This document shows, piece by piece, positions 1 through 6,735 of a stretch of DNA of 12,238 nt. The notes beneath the pieces were generated by a model. The model did no database searches. It was not told the origin of the DNA and saw only the letters and a program-made list of their open reading frames with translations. Numbering within the stretch: position 1 is the stretch's first letter; each line of letters begins with the position of its first letter. The DNA lies in NCBI GenBank assembly GCA_938003725.1, contig CALKXX010000015.1, positions 1 to 12,238 of the forward strand, in the 5' to 3' direction. The DNA is from an uncultured Sphingomonadaceae bacterium (GTDB taxonomy: Bacteria > Pseudomonadota > Alphaproteobacteria > Sphingomonadales > Sphingomonadaceae). Both the position numbers and the translations under genes were made by a program.

Positions 1-82
1 TGCGAGCGAAGCGCAGCAATCCAGAGCGTCACTCACAGAAGCCCCGGATTGCCGCGTCGCTGCGCTCCTCGCAATGACGGAT
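1..82. repeat. Imperfect palindromic intergenic repeat, truncated by the window edge
   Basis: Two arms face each other. TGCGAG at 1-6 pairs with CTCGCA at 68-73, GCGCAGC at 11-17 pairs with GCTGCGC at 59-65, and AATCC at 18-22 pairs with GGATT at 46-50. Positions 51-58 form an asymmetric bulge. The right arm ends in GCAATGACGG, and the matching left end would lie outside the window. The sequence style (GGATTGC plus CGCAATGACG) matches a family of dispersed intergenic repeats I recall from alphaproteobacterial and other genomes; that part is memory, not a search. Only one copy is in this window. It lies just upstream of the patatin-like gene and could form a hairpin in RNA from either strand. 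Confidence 0.6.
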
Positions 83-134
83 TGTTGCAAACTCCCTACT
101 TGCACGCTCTCACCCATCCTGTAGTGAATATTCC

Positions 135-2492
135 ATGCGGCAAAAAGAACTCAGACTGGCCTTGATTTGCTACGGCGGTGTTAGTCTCGCGATTTACATG
201 CACGGCATTACGAAGGAAGTTTGGAAGCTGGCACAGGCAAGCCGGGATTTTCACGATGGTCAAAAGGTAGATAGCTGTAGCCGGGGAATTTATTACGATA
301 TCCTGCAATGGATGGAGAATGAAACCGGGACGAAATTAAGGGTATTGCCTGACATAATCGCAGGAGCCAGCGCCGGCGGTATAAACGGAATTTTCCTTTC
401 CCAAGCCTTGATCTCCGGTCAATCTTTGGAACCGTTGACCGACATGTGGCTAAAAAATGCCGACGTAGACACTTTGCTGGACCCTGATGCCCGGCCCCTG
501 TCACGTTTCTCAAAATTTTGGGCAGAACCCATCGCCTGGATGGCATTGGGCCGGAAAGGCGGCGCGGTAGAGCAAACCGTATCGAAGGAAGCTCGAGAAG
601 AAGTCAAAATGAAGCTATCCCGATTTGTGCGAGCTAGATGGTTTGCACCGCCCTTTGGCGGAAAGGTGTTTTCGGGCCTAATCTATGATGCATTGACCGC
701 GATGAAACAAACCGAAACTGGACCCAAGTTACTGCCTGCGGAACAACCTCTGGATTTATTTGTCACCGTTACCGATTTTGTCGGACATGCGGAAAAGTTG
801 CAATTACACAGTCCGCTGGAAGCTATGGAGATGGAGCACCGCGTCACCATTAGCTTTTCGACACGAGGGAAGAAAAGTAACGATATTGCCGATGCCGCTG
901 AACTCGTTTTTGCTGGCCGGGCAACGGCGAGTTTCCCAGGTGCATTTCCACCATTTACGGTTGTCGAGTTAGACCAGGTCCTAAACGAACGTGATCATGA
1001 ATGGGCGGGTCGCAAGAAATTTCTGACGCGTGTACTTCCCGGCCATAGCCGCGCCGGAACCGCAGAAGATACGGTGCTAATTGACGGATCAGTATTAGCA
1101 AATGCGCCATTTGCACAGGCAATTGAAGCCTTGAAAAACAGACCCGCTAAGAGGGAAGTTGATCGCCGGTTTGTATATATCGACCCGCGTCCGGATCTGG
1201 ACCTAGCGAAAAATGACAAGGCCCTGCAAAGGCTGAAGGCAGCGCAGGAGGACCAGAATGAGAGTTTGCCGGGGTTCTTTTCAACCATATTCGGCGCGAT
1301 CTCCAACATCCCGCGAGAGCAACCAATTCGAGATAATTTGAATGCCATCGCCGGGCGTTCAAACCGGATCACACAGATGCGTTCGATCACTGAAAATTTG
1401 CGCGCTGAGGTTGAACAGACGGTGGAAAGCTTGTTTGGACGCACGCTATTCTTCGACAAACCAACGGCTAAGCGATTGGCCGGGTGGCGCCGCAAATCGC
1501 GCGACAAAGCAGCGAAGCTAGCAGGATTTTCCTATAGCGCATATGGGCATTTGAAACTGGCAACCGTGGTGGAAGATATTGCAACCACCATGCGCCGAGC
1601 AAAATTCGATCCCAATGTTCACAATCACGCGGAGCTTCGCAGCGCGCTGTGGGCGGAACTCAAAGTGCGGGGATTGGATAATGTCGGCCTAAAAACCGGA
1701 GGCGGTCCGACCAAGGCAGCGGCCGATTTTTTCCGCCAGCATGATCTGGGCTATCGCATCCGGCGTTTAAGGTTTCTGGCACGCCGGCTGGCCGAGGACC
1801 TGGACAGCGCGGACCCGGTTGAGTTTGCAGAAATTGAGAAGATGCATGATGTAATTTACGATTGCCTCTCCATCTATATCGAGCGCGAGACTATTGACTA
1901 TCTAGGCACAGATTTTTGTAAATTGGCAGAAGAGGCCGTTACACGGTCAGCAGCCGCTCTCGATCGCTTAGCAGAGGCCCGAGACCTCTCTGCAGCGGAC
2001 GCTATTGTCGATATGAAACTTGCCGATGCACTTAATTTTTTGCCGAAAAAAGAAAAGCGCTCCATGCTACTCGCATTTCTAGGATTTCCCTTTTACGACA
2101 TCGCAACTCTACCGCTGTTGCAGGGCGAAGGGTTAGACGAATTTGATCCAATCAAAGTGGACCGCATCTCACCGGAAGATGCCCGAACAATTCGGCAAGG
2201 CGGTGTTGCGGCCACATTAAAAGGGATAGAATTCAACAACTTTGGTGCATTTTTTAGCCGCTCTTACCGGGAGAACGACTATCTATGGGGTCGCCTCCAC
2301 GGCGCCGAACGCATGATCGACATCATGGTTTCAACTTTGCCCGTTGCCAAGCGACCGGACGGCCAAAAAACACTGGAGTTCAAAAAAAACGTGTTTCAGG
2401 GCATTATCAACGAGGAAGAAAAGCGGTTGAAAAAGGTCGGACCGCTCATCACGTCCTTACGCAAGGAAATTGCCCGAGCAACATTACAATAA
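135..2492 (+). CDS. Patatin-like lipid acyl hydrolase with a long C-terminal extension (DUF3376-type)
   Basis: This 785-residue protein has the signatures of a patatin-like phospholipase. A glycine-rich oxyanion-hole segment (CYGGVSLAIYMHG, about residues 12-24) is followed by the nucleophile elbow GASAGG with Ser79, and the catalytic-dyad motif DGS has Asp317. The family uses a Ser-Asp dyad to cleave acyl esters of phospholipids or neutral lipids. The patatin fold covers roughly residues 5-345. The remaining 440 residues are mostly charged and helical, in keeping with the long patatin-related proteins that carry a DUF3376 domain. No signal peptide or membrane helix is seen, so it is probably cytoplasmic or membrane-peripheral. 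The ATG at 135 is the only sensible start, because the next Met (residue 22) would remove the oxyanion loop. The Shine-Dalgarno is poor. It stands alone on this strand, after the repeat and convergent with the next gene. The substrate is unknown. Confidence 0.88.
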   Translation: MRQKELRLALICYGGVSLAIYMHGITKEVWKLAQASRDFHDGQKVDSCSRGIYYDILQWMENETGTKLRVLPDIIAGASAGGINGIFLSQALISGQSLEPLTDMWLKNADVDTLLDPDARPLSRFSKFWAEPIAWMALGRKGGAVEQTVSKEAREEVKMKLSRFVRARWFAPPFGGKVFSGLIYDALTAMKQTETGPKLLPAEQPLDLFVTVTDFVGHAEKLQLHSPLEAMEMEHRVTISFSTRGKKSNDIADAAELVFAGRATASFPGAFPPFTVVELDQVLNERDHEWAGRKKFLTRVLPGHSRAGTAEDTVLIDGSVLANAPFAQAIEALKNRPAKREVDRRFVYIDPRPDLDLAKNDKALQRLKAAQEDQNESLPGFFSTIFGAISNIPREQPIRDNLNAIAGRSNRITQMRSITENLRAEVEQTVESLFGRTLFFDKPTAKRLAGWRRKSRDKAAKLAGFSYSAYGHLKLATVVEDIATTMRRAKFDPNVHNHAELRSALWAELKVRGLDNVGLKTGGGPTKAAADFFRQHDLGYRIRRLRFLARRLAEDLDSADPVEFAEIEKMHDVIYDCLSIYIERETIDYLGTDFCKLAEEAVTRSAAALDRLAEARDLSAADAIVDMKLADALNFLPKKEKRSMLLAFLGFPFYDIATLPLLQGEGLDEFDPIKVDRISPEDARTIRQGGVAATLKGIEFNNFGAFFSRSYRENDYLWGRLHGAERMIDIMVSTLPVAKRPDGQKTLEFKKNVFQGIINEEEKRLKKVGPLITSLRKEIARATLQ

Positions 2493-2545
2493 CCTTTGTG
2501 ACTACAGTCTGAAAGATCGGACCTCGAACCGACCTAACTCTTGGC

Positions 2546-3493
2546 TTAGTGATGCCCATCTTCTTTGTGAGGAGGCAATTTCAAACTCTTGTAGACAGCC
2601 TCGACAAAGGCATCACCCTTGATGAACGCCTTGGGATTGGTATCCCACTGCGCGGCAGGCTTCATTGCTTTCACCTGATCCAGCGTCTTGCCCTCTGATT
2701 GGGCGGTCTTGACTGCACCAATTACCGATTTCAGCATATCCCGATAAGCCATCAAATCCGCTTTGGTTGCCATAGGGCCGTGACCCGGAATAATCTTTGT
2801 AGCTTCGTCCGCCAAGGCTAGCGCTTTTTCCGCCGCGTCCAGAACGCCGCGCGCATTGCCACCGCTGTTGAGATCGATAAAGGGCAATGTCACTTTGTTG
2901 AAATAAAGGTCGCCCATGTGAATCACATTGGCATCTTTCCAAAAAATGATGCTGTCACCGTCGGTATGCCCGTGCTTCATGTGCATCACCTGCACTTCAT
3001 CTCCGTTCAGATGCAGCTTCAACCCGTCATGATAGGTAACTGTCGGCAGCGCCTCCTTTGGAGAGGCAGGATCATTGCCGCGCCCGTCTTTCTGTTCGCC
3101 CAGCATCCGCTCGCGGACATGGTCATGCGCCATGATCAGGGCGCCTGCTTTGCCGAAATTCTCATTACCGCCGCTATGATCACCATGCCAGTGCGTATTG
3201 ATAAGATATTTCACCGGTTCCGCACCAAGCTCTGCCACCGCCGCCTGGATTTTCGGGGTTAGCGGCGCAAACTGGTCGTCGATCAAAACCGTGCCGTCCG
3301 GTCCATAGGACACACCGATATTTCCCCCGGCACCGAATAGAACCGCAATGCCCTCACCCAGCTTCTCAACTTTAATTTCCACCTTGGCAAAGCGATCAGA
3401 TTCTTGCGCGTTACTCTCGCTACATGCCGACAAAGCGATCGGTGATGCCGCAAGCAAGGTCATCGCCACTGATCGTGAAAGCAAATTGTTCAT
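2546..3493 (-). CDS. MBL-fold metallo-hydrolase, predicted lipoprotein
   Basis: This 315-residue metallo-beta-lactamase-fold hydrolase has an N-terminal hydrophobic segment ending in the lipobox LSAC (Cys24), so it is probably exported and lipid-anchored in the envelope. The zinc-site motif HxHxDH is intact (THWHGDHSGG: His101, His103, Asp105, His106), with His176 (GHTDGDS), bridging Asp195 (GDL) and His238 (PGHGP) as the other expected ligands. The full ligand set argues for an active binuclear zinc enzyme. The layout resembles periplasmic MBL hydrolases of the beta-lactamase/quinoprotein-relay type rather than glyoxalase II. The substrate cannot be read from sequence, and beta-lactam hydrolysis is possible but unproven. 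A GGAG Shine-Dalgarno sits a few bases before the ATG, so the start is well supported. The C-terminus is His-rich (HKEDGHH). The gene is convergent with the patatin-like gene; the 53-bp gap shows no convincing terminator hairpin. Confidence 0.88.
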   Translation of the reverse strand: MNNLLSRSVAMTLLAASPIALSACSESNAQESDRFAKVEIKVEKLGEGIAVLFGAGGNIGVSYGPDGTVLIDDQFAPLTPKIQAAVAELGAEPVKYLINTHWHGDHSGGNENFGKAGALIMAHDHVRERMLGEQKDGRGNDPASPKEALPTVTYHDGLKLHLNGDEVQVMHMKHGHTDGDSIIFWKDANVIHMGDLYFNKVTLPFIDLNSGGNARGVLDAAEKALALADEATKIIPGHGPMATKADLMAYRDMLKSVIGAVKTAQSEGKTLDQVKAMKPAAQWDTNPKAFIKGDAFVEAVYKSLKLPPHKEDGHH

Positions 3494-3749
3494 CGGGGTC
3501 TCCTATTGGTTTTCGATCTTCTAGCCGACCGAAGCGGATTGGGAAAGCGTATAGGTTAGGTTTAATAAATAATGGAAGTCACCTTCAAACAAGAACCTGA
3601 TCAAGACCAAGCAAACCAACATCTCCGCCAATCTGCTCAAATTCTAAACAGCAACGCTTTGGTTTTCTGTCTACAAGCTCGCTCCAGCACGACCATAATG
3701 CTGAATATTGTTTCACACATATGCCGGACAGGATGCATTTTCGGATATT

Positions 3750-4418
3750 CTACTGTTTCACTTCAACGGGCCAGCGCGTTGCGACGATACTTTCGCGTTG
3801 ACCAATCCGGTTCAGCCAATGCCGCAAAGGCAAAAGCTGTCCGATCAGATTGTCTCCTTCGGGTGTCAATTGTACCGGACGCAAGATGCAGTAGAGATAA
3901 ATATCCGCCAGAGAGAATTCCGCTCCCGCAAAATGCCGCGATTGTTCAATCCGCTCACAGATGATCCCCAAATGGCGGGCAATCTCTGGCAACGCAGTTT
4001 CAATAATATCCGAGCGCAAAGGTGTTTTCAGATATTCGTGCGCCAACCGAGGCATCAACAACCCGTGCTCTGAGACTGGAAAAAGATAGTTATTGGCGAT
4101 CGCAATCCAGCGATCCATTTCCGCGCGTGCTTTTGGACATGTGGGCTGCAACGCTCCGCCATTATGAGCATTGTCTATATATTGGGTAATGGCAACACTC
4201 TCATAGAGGTTCATGCCATCAATGGTAACCGTGGGCACTTTGCCGAACGGGTGTCGGCGTTTATTTTCCTCGGATTGCGCCGGCGTGGCCGTGATCGTCC
4301 AACCTATTCTCGCTTCCTGCGCCACCGTCTGCACAATCCGGGTGTAGGTGGAGATGATCGTGCCGTGAATATGGAGCAAAGGTTGAGCCGACATTCTGAC
4401 AGAATAGAGCAACGACAT
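3750..4418 (-). CDS. Glutathione S-transferase family protein
   Basis: The 222-residue protein has the two-domain layout of cytosolic glutathione S-transferases. The N-terminal thioredoxin-like domain (about residues 12-90) begins with the strand PLLHIHG followed by ISTYTR, where Ser23 or a neighbour may be the glutathione-activating hydroxyl. It has the cis-proline motif GKVPTV and the glutathione-binding ES motif (YESVAITQYI). The C-terminal helical domain carries the N-capping box FSLADIYLY near residue 170. It would conjugate or reduce electrophiles with glutathione in the cytoplasm; class and substrate are unclear. The start is uncertain: ATG at 4418 and ATG at 4394 (protein beginning MSAQPLLHIHG) both lack a strong Shine-Dalgarno, and the shorter form fits the family well. 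It is divergent from the cytochrome operon, with an 11-bp-arm inverted repeat 10 bp before the upstream start. Confidence 0.88.
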   Translation of the reverse strand: MSLLYSVRMSAQPLLHIHGTIISTYTRIVQTVAQEARIGWTITATPAQSEENKRRHPFGKVPTVTIDGMNLYESVAITQYIDNAHNGGALQPTCPKARAEMDRWIAIANNYLFPVSEHGLLMPRLAHEYLKTPLRSDIIETALPEIARHLGIICERIEQSRHFAGAEFSLADIYLYCILRPVQLTPEGDNLIGQLLPLRHWLNRIGQRESIVATRWPVEVKQ

Positions 4419-4427
4419 GTGTAATCC

Positions 4428-4455
4428 AGATATTTTGTTCGATTACAAAATATCT
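4428..4455. promoter_or_regulatory. Perfect inverted repeat, candidate operator between divergent genes
   Basis: AGATATTTTGT (4428-4438) and ACAAAATATCT (4445-4455) are exact reverse complements separated by six bases (TCGATT). It is AT-rich, lacks a following T-tract, and lies between two divergent start sites, so a terminator is unlikely. The most economical reading is a binding site for a dimeric regulator controlling the glutathione S-transferase, the cytochrome operon, or both. No regulator gene is in the window, and I cannot assign the site to a known factor. Confidence 0.6.
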
Positions 4456-4469
4456 CCACTATTGCGCGT

Positions 4470-4499
4470 TTGCCTTGAATTTCTGCAAAACCGCTATAG
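4470..4499 (+). promoter_or_regulatory. Candidate promoter of the cytochrome c - b561 operon
   Basis: TTGCCT at 4470-4475 followed after 18 bases by CTATAG at 4494-4499 resembles the alphaproteobacterial housekeeping pattern (TTGnnn, about 17 bases, CTATAT). It lies about 30 bp before the cytochrome c start and 14 bp downstream of the inverted repeat, a suitable place for a regulator to act. Single-site pattern matching only. Confidence 0.35.
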
Positions 4500-4528
4500 G
4501 CTTAAGAGCCCACAACACGGAGATTATC

Positions 4529-5056
4529 ATGAATACTCGGAATATGAAGCTTGTTTTGCCTGCAATAGCCGGATTGGTAATGCTCAGTGCATGTGGACAA
4601 AATGATGCATCCGGCGAGAATGCCGAGGGCAATAGTGAAGCAGCTAGCGCTGCTCTTCCCAGCGGCCTGACCGTCAAAGAACAAATCGACGCGCGACAAA
4701 CAGCGTTAAAAAATGTCGGCAAAGCATTTAAAGCGATTAGCGATCAGTTGAAATCGGATAGCCCGGACATCGCTATCATACAGACGGCAGCGGCCTCGAT
4801 TCCAACCGAAACCGAAGGCATGGCCGACTGGTTTCCCGAAGGCACAGGTCCTGACTCAGGTGTTGAAACCGACGCCCTGCCGGTAATTTGGGAAAGCAAA
4901 GAGGATTTTCTCGCTAAGGCAACGGACATGCAGGAAGCAGCGGCAAATCTAAATAGCGTTGCACAAGCCGGAGATGCCGCAGCAATTGGTGAAGCTTTCA
5001 AAGCAACCGGCGGGACGTGCAAAGCCTGTCACGACAAATATCGTCTGGACGACTAA
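4529..5056 (+). CDS. Cytochrome c'-like (class II) lipoprotein
   Basis: The 175-residue protein ends with the haem-binding motif CKACH (Cys164, Cys167, His168), the C-terminal position typical of class II cytochromes c (c' and c556). A signal segment ends in the lipobox LSAC (Cys22), followed by an acidic, Ala/Ser-rich linker to about residue 46, so the haem domain should be tethered to a membrane; Gly at +2 does not suggest inner-membrane retention. The helix-1 motif ARQTALKNVGKAFKAI has Leu60 four residues after Arg56. Low-spin c556 proteins carry the axial Met there, while cytochromes c' have a non-ligating residue. This suggests five-coordinate haem able to bind NO or CO. The start at 4529 is set by GGAGA at 4519-4523; an upstream in-frame ATG (4475) would spoil the signal peptide. 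It forms an operon with the b561 gene six bases downstream, the likely electron donor. Confidence 0.87.
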   Translation: MNTRNMKLVLPAIAGLVMLSACGQNDASGENAEGNSEAASAALPSGLTVKEQIDARQTALKNVGKAFKAISDQLKSDSPDIAIIQTAAASIPTETEGMADWFPEGTGPDSGVETDALPVIWESKEDFLAKATDMQEAAANLNSVAQAGDAAAIGEAFKATGGTCKACHDKYRLDD

Positions 5057-5062
5057 ACTGAA

Positions 5063-5737
5063 ATGGCCGCTGATACGGCGCGAGTTCTCGTTTGGGACTG
5101 GACGGTTCGTGTCTTTCACTGGCTCATCGTTCTGCTGATCCCACTGATGTGGTGGACCGCCGAAGAAGGCATGATGGATTGGCACCGACGCATGGGTGTG
5201 ACCCTGTTGGGTCTTGTGATATTTCGTCTGACTTGGGGGTTTTTGGGAAGTTGGACAGCACGTTTTATCCCGATGCTAAAACGCATTTCCTCGCTGCCGG
5301 CCTATGTCCTCGACCTTCGGCAGGGCAAACATCAACCGGTATTTGGTCATGGTCCGCTGGGTGTACTCAGCGTGTTCGCTCTATTGGCATCGCTATGCAT
5401 TCAAATTAGCACCGGGTTGTTTTCAGTGGACGTAGATGGGTTGGAATCAGGACCACTCTCAGTTTTAGTTTCCTTCGATACCGGCCGCGAATTTGCAGAC
5501 ATACATGAGTTGAATTTCAATATCCTGTCGACGTTTATCACCCTGCATGTCGCTGCAATCTTAGTCTATCAGTTTGTTCTGAAAGATAATATTACCGGGC
5601 CGATGATAACCGGTCGGAGGCCGAAAAGCGATTTTTCCGTCACTGAACAAGAAGACAACAAACCTCCGCTATGGGCTATTATACTGGGCATCACTTTCGC
5701 AGCGGTCAGCGTTTACGCCGTACTTAATGCCACCTGA
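5063..5737 (+). CDS. Cytochrome b561 family, membrane di-haem quinol oxidoreductase
   Basis: This 224-residue membrane protein has the opening VWDWTVRVFHWLIVLLIPL typical of bacterial b561/Ni-Fe hydrogenase b-type cytochromes. About four transmembrane helices lie near residues 17-32, 45-62, 98-119 and 153-172, plus a fifth C-terminal helix (about 201-221). Candidate haem ligands are His19, His41, His96, His148 and His162; His19 and His162 (TLHVAAILVYQF) are in the expected helix positions. The family passes electrons between quinol and a periplasmic partner. The partner here is most likely the lipid-anchored cytochrome c encoded six bases upstream. Its own Shine-Dalgarno is weak, so translational coupling to the upstream gene is likely. 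Its TGA stop touches the stop of the convergent gene with no spacer. Confidence 0.87.
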   Translation: MAADTARVLVWDWTVRVFHWLIVLLIPLMWWTAEEGMMDWHRRMGVTLLGLVIFRLTWGFLGSWTARFIPMLKRISSLPAYVLDLRQGKHQPVFGHGPLGVLSVFALLASLCIQISTGLFSVDVDGLESGPLSVLVSFDTGREFADIHELNFNILSTFITLHVAAILVYQFVLKDNITGPMITGRRPKSDFSVTEQEDNKPPLWAIILGITFAAVSVYAVLNAT

Positions 5738-6724
5738 TCAGTTTTCGGACAGGCTTTTGTCCGGGTAGGTCGGTGACCAATCCTGAAGCCAGCGTGGTTC
5801 CGCTTGCATTACGACATCTTCCTTGATCGCATATAGTCGCGGATAGGAACCGGTGCTGTTTAGCGCACCTTCCTTGATTTTGACCAATTGGTCGCGGAGA
5901 ATTTCGATATCCCCGCGTGATTTTCGTGGCAACTGCCCGTCCTTTCCCGCATGTGCACCGCGTAAGCTAATATCTGGGTTTTCCATCGTGGCCTTTAGGA
6001 TCTTCTGCGCAGATTGCAGATAATCACCCATGCTGGACGTTGGATAATGGGCATTGATCCTGCCCGCCGACATAAAATCGCCAGTGAACATGATGTTGGC
6101 AGCTTTATCCAGAAGCGAAATCGAATTGTCCGTATGGCCGGGCGTATAATGGAGTGTCAATTTGCGTTGCCCCAAATCTATTTCAGAGCCCGGTTTAATC
6201 CACTCGTCTATTTTCCACTTTGTCGGTGCAATACCCTCTGCAACGCCCAGATGTTCGCCCCAATTGGGCGTAAACTCATCTCCGTCCGCACGTACCCGAA
6301 GATGCGGCAAATCAACCAGCGCAATGCGCTCGTAACCACCCTGCCCCGTATGATCATAGTGCAAGTGTGAGGGGATGAATGTTACCGGTAAATCAGTCAG
6401 CTTTTTTACCACTGGGCGAATATCATAAAAGCCAACGCCAGCATCCAGCAGCATCGCGCGTTCGCTGCCCGCGATCAAATAATTGACATTGCGCGGCCAG
6501 GCATAGGGTTCGGTGATGGCAAAGGTCTGCGCATCCAGTTGAACGACATAGAAATAGGCCTCTTCGCCAAAGGGCTTACCGTCAGCAGGAAGGTTTGCTT
6601 CTTCCCTAGGCATGATCCGTTCGCCGCTGGTTGCAAGCGGGATCAATATGCGGTGCCGTTGCCAGACCCCAATCGCCAATAATATGACTATGATAACGGC
6701 CGAAATCCCAAATTTCTTTGCCAC
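5738..6724 (-). CDS. Membrane-anchored MBL-fold metallo-hydrolase
   Basis: The chosen start is GTG at 6724-6722, giving 328 residues. A GGAG (6731-6734) sits six bases upstream, and the longer ATG start (6760) would overlap the upstream gene by 35 bp with no ribosome site. The protein opens with one hydrophobic helix (about residues 7-21) flanked by basic residues, so it is probably an anchored envelope protein; there is no lipobox. The MBL zinc ligands are complete: HLHYDH (His120, His122, Asp124, His125), His197 (PGHTDNS), Asp216 (TGDF) and His258 (GAHAG). Zinc-dependent hydrolysis is expected but the substrate is unknown. It is only distantly similar to the other MBL enzyme in the window (2546-3493), sharing the zinc-site motifs but not the anchor type. 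It is coupled to the crotonase gene upstream, whose stop codon lies one base before this start. Confidence 0.83.
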   Translation of the reverse strand: MAKKFGISAVIIVILLAIGVWQRHRILIPLATSGERIMPREEANLPADGKPFGEEAYFYVVQLDAQTFAITEPYAWPRNVNYLIAGSERAMLLDAGVGFYDIRPVVKKLTDLPVTFIPSHLHYDHTGQGGYERIALVDLPHLRVRADGDEFTPNWGEHLGVAEGIAPTKWKIDEWIKPGSEIDLGQRKLTLHYTPGHTDNSISLLDKAANIMFTGDFMSAGRINAHYPTSSMGDYLQSAQKILKATMENPDISLRGAHAGKDGQLPRKSRGDIEILRDQLVKIKEGALNSTGSYPRLYAIKEDVVMQAEPRWLQDWSPTYPDKSLSEN

Positions 6725-6735
6725 TTCAGTCTCCT
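6722..6735 (-). promoter_or_regulatory. Shine-Dalgarno inside the upstream stop region, sets a GTG start
   Basis: On the minus strand the final crotonase codons read GGA GAC TGA, then one A, then GTG. The GGAG of those codons is the ribosome site for the following MBL gene, so termination and re-initiation occur within one ribosome footprint. This arrangement implies coupled translation of the two proteins. Confidence 0.7.

Noticed and set aside
995..1507. A 170-codon open frame antisense to the patatin-like gene
   Set aside because: The sense frame carries catalytic motifs on both sides and continues unbroken; the antisense product shows no domain.
2493..2545. Possible bidirectional terminator between the patatin-like and MBL genes
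   Set aside because: Only a very short TCGG/CCGA match with mismatches and no T-run; not supportable.
3572..3964. Open frame beginning in the gap before the GST gene and running antisense into it
   Set aside because: No ribosome site, low-complexity composition, and more than half overlaps a well-supported GST; the gap itself shows no convincing gene.
4428..4455. The perfect inverted repeat read as a terminator
   Set aside because: AT-rich stem, no T-tract, and placed between divergent gene starts rather than at gene ends.
4475..4528. Upstream in-frame ATG for the cytochrome c gene
   Set aside because: It lacks a ribosome site, overlaps the likely promoter, and adds 18 residues before the signal peptide.
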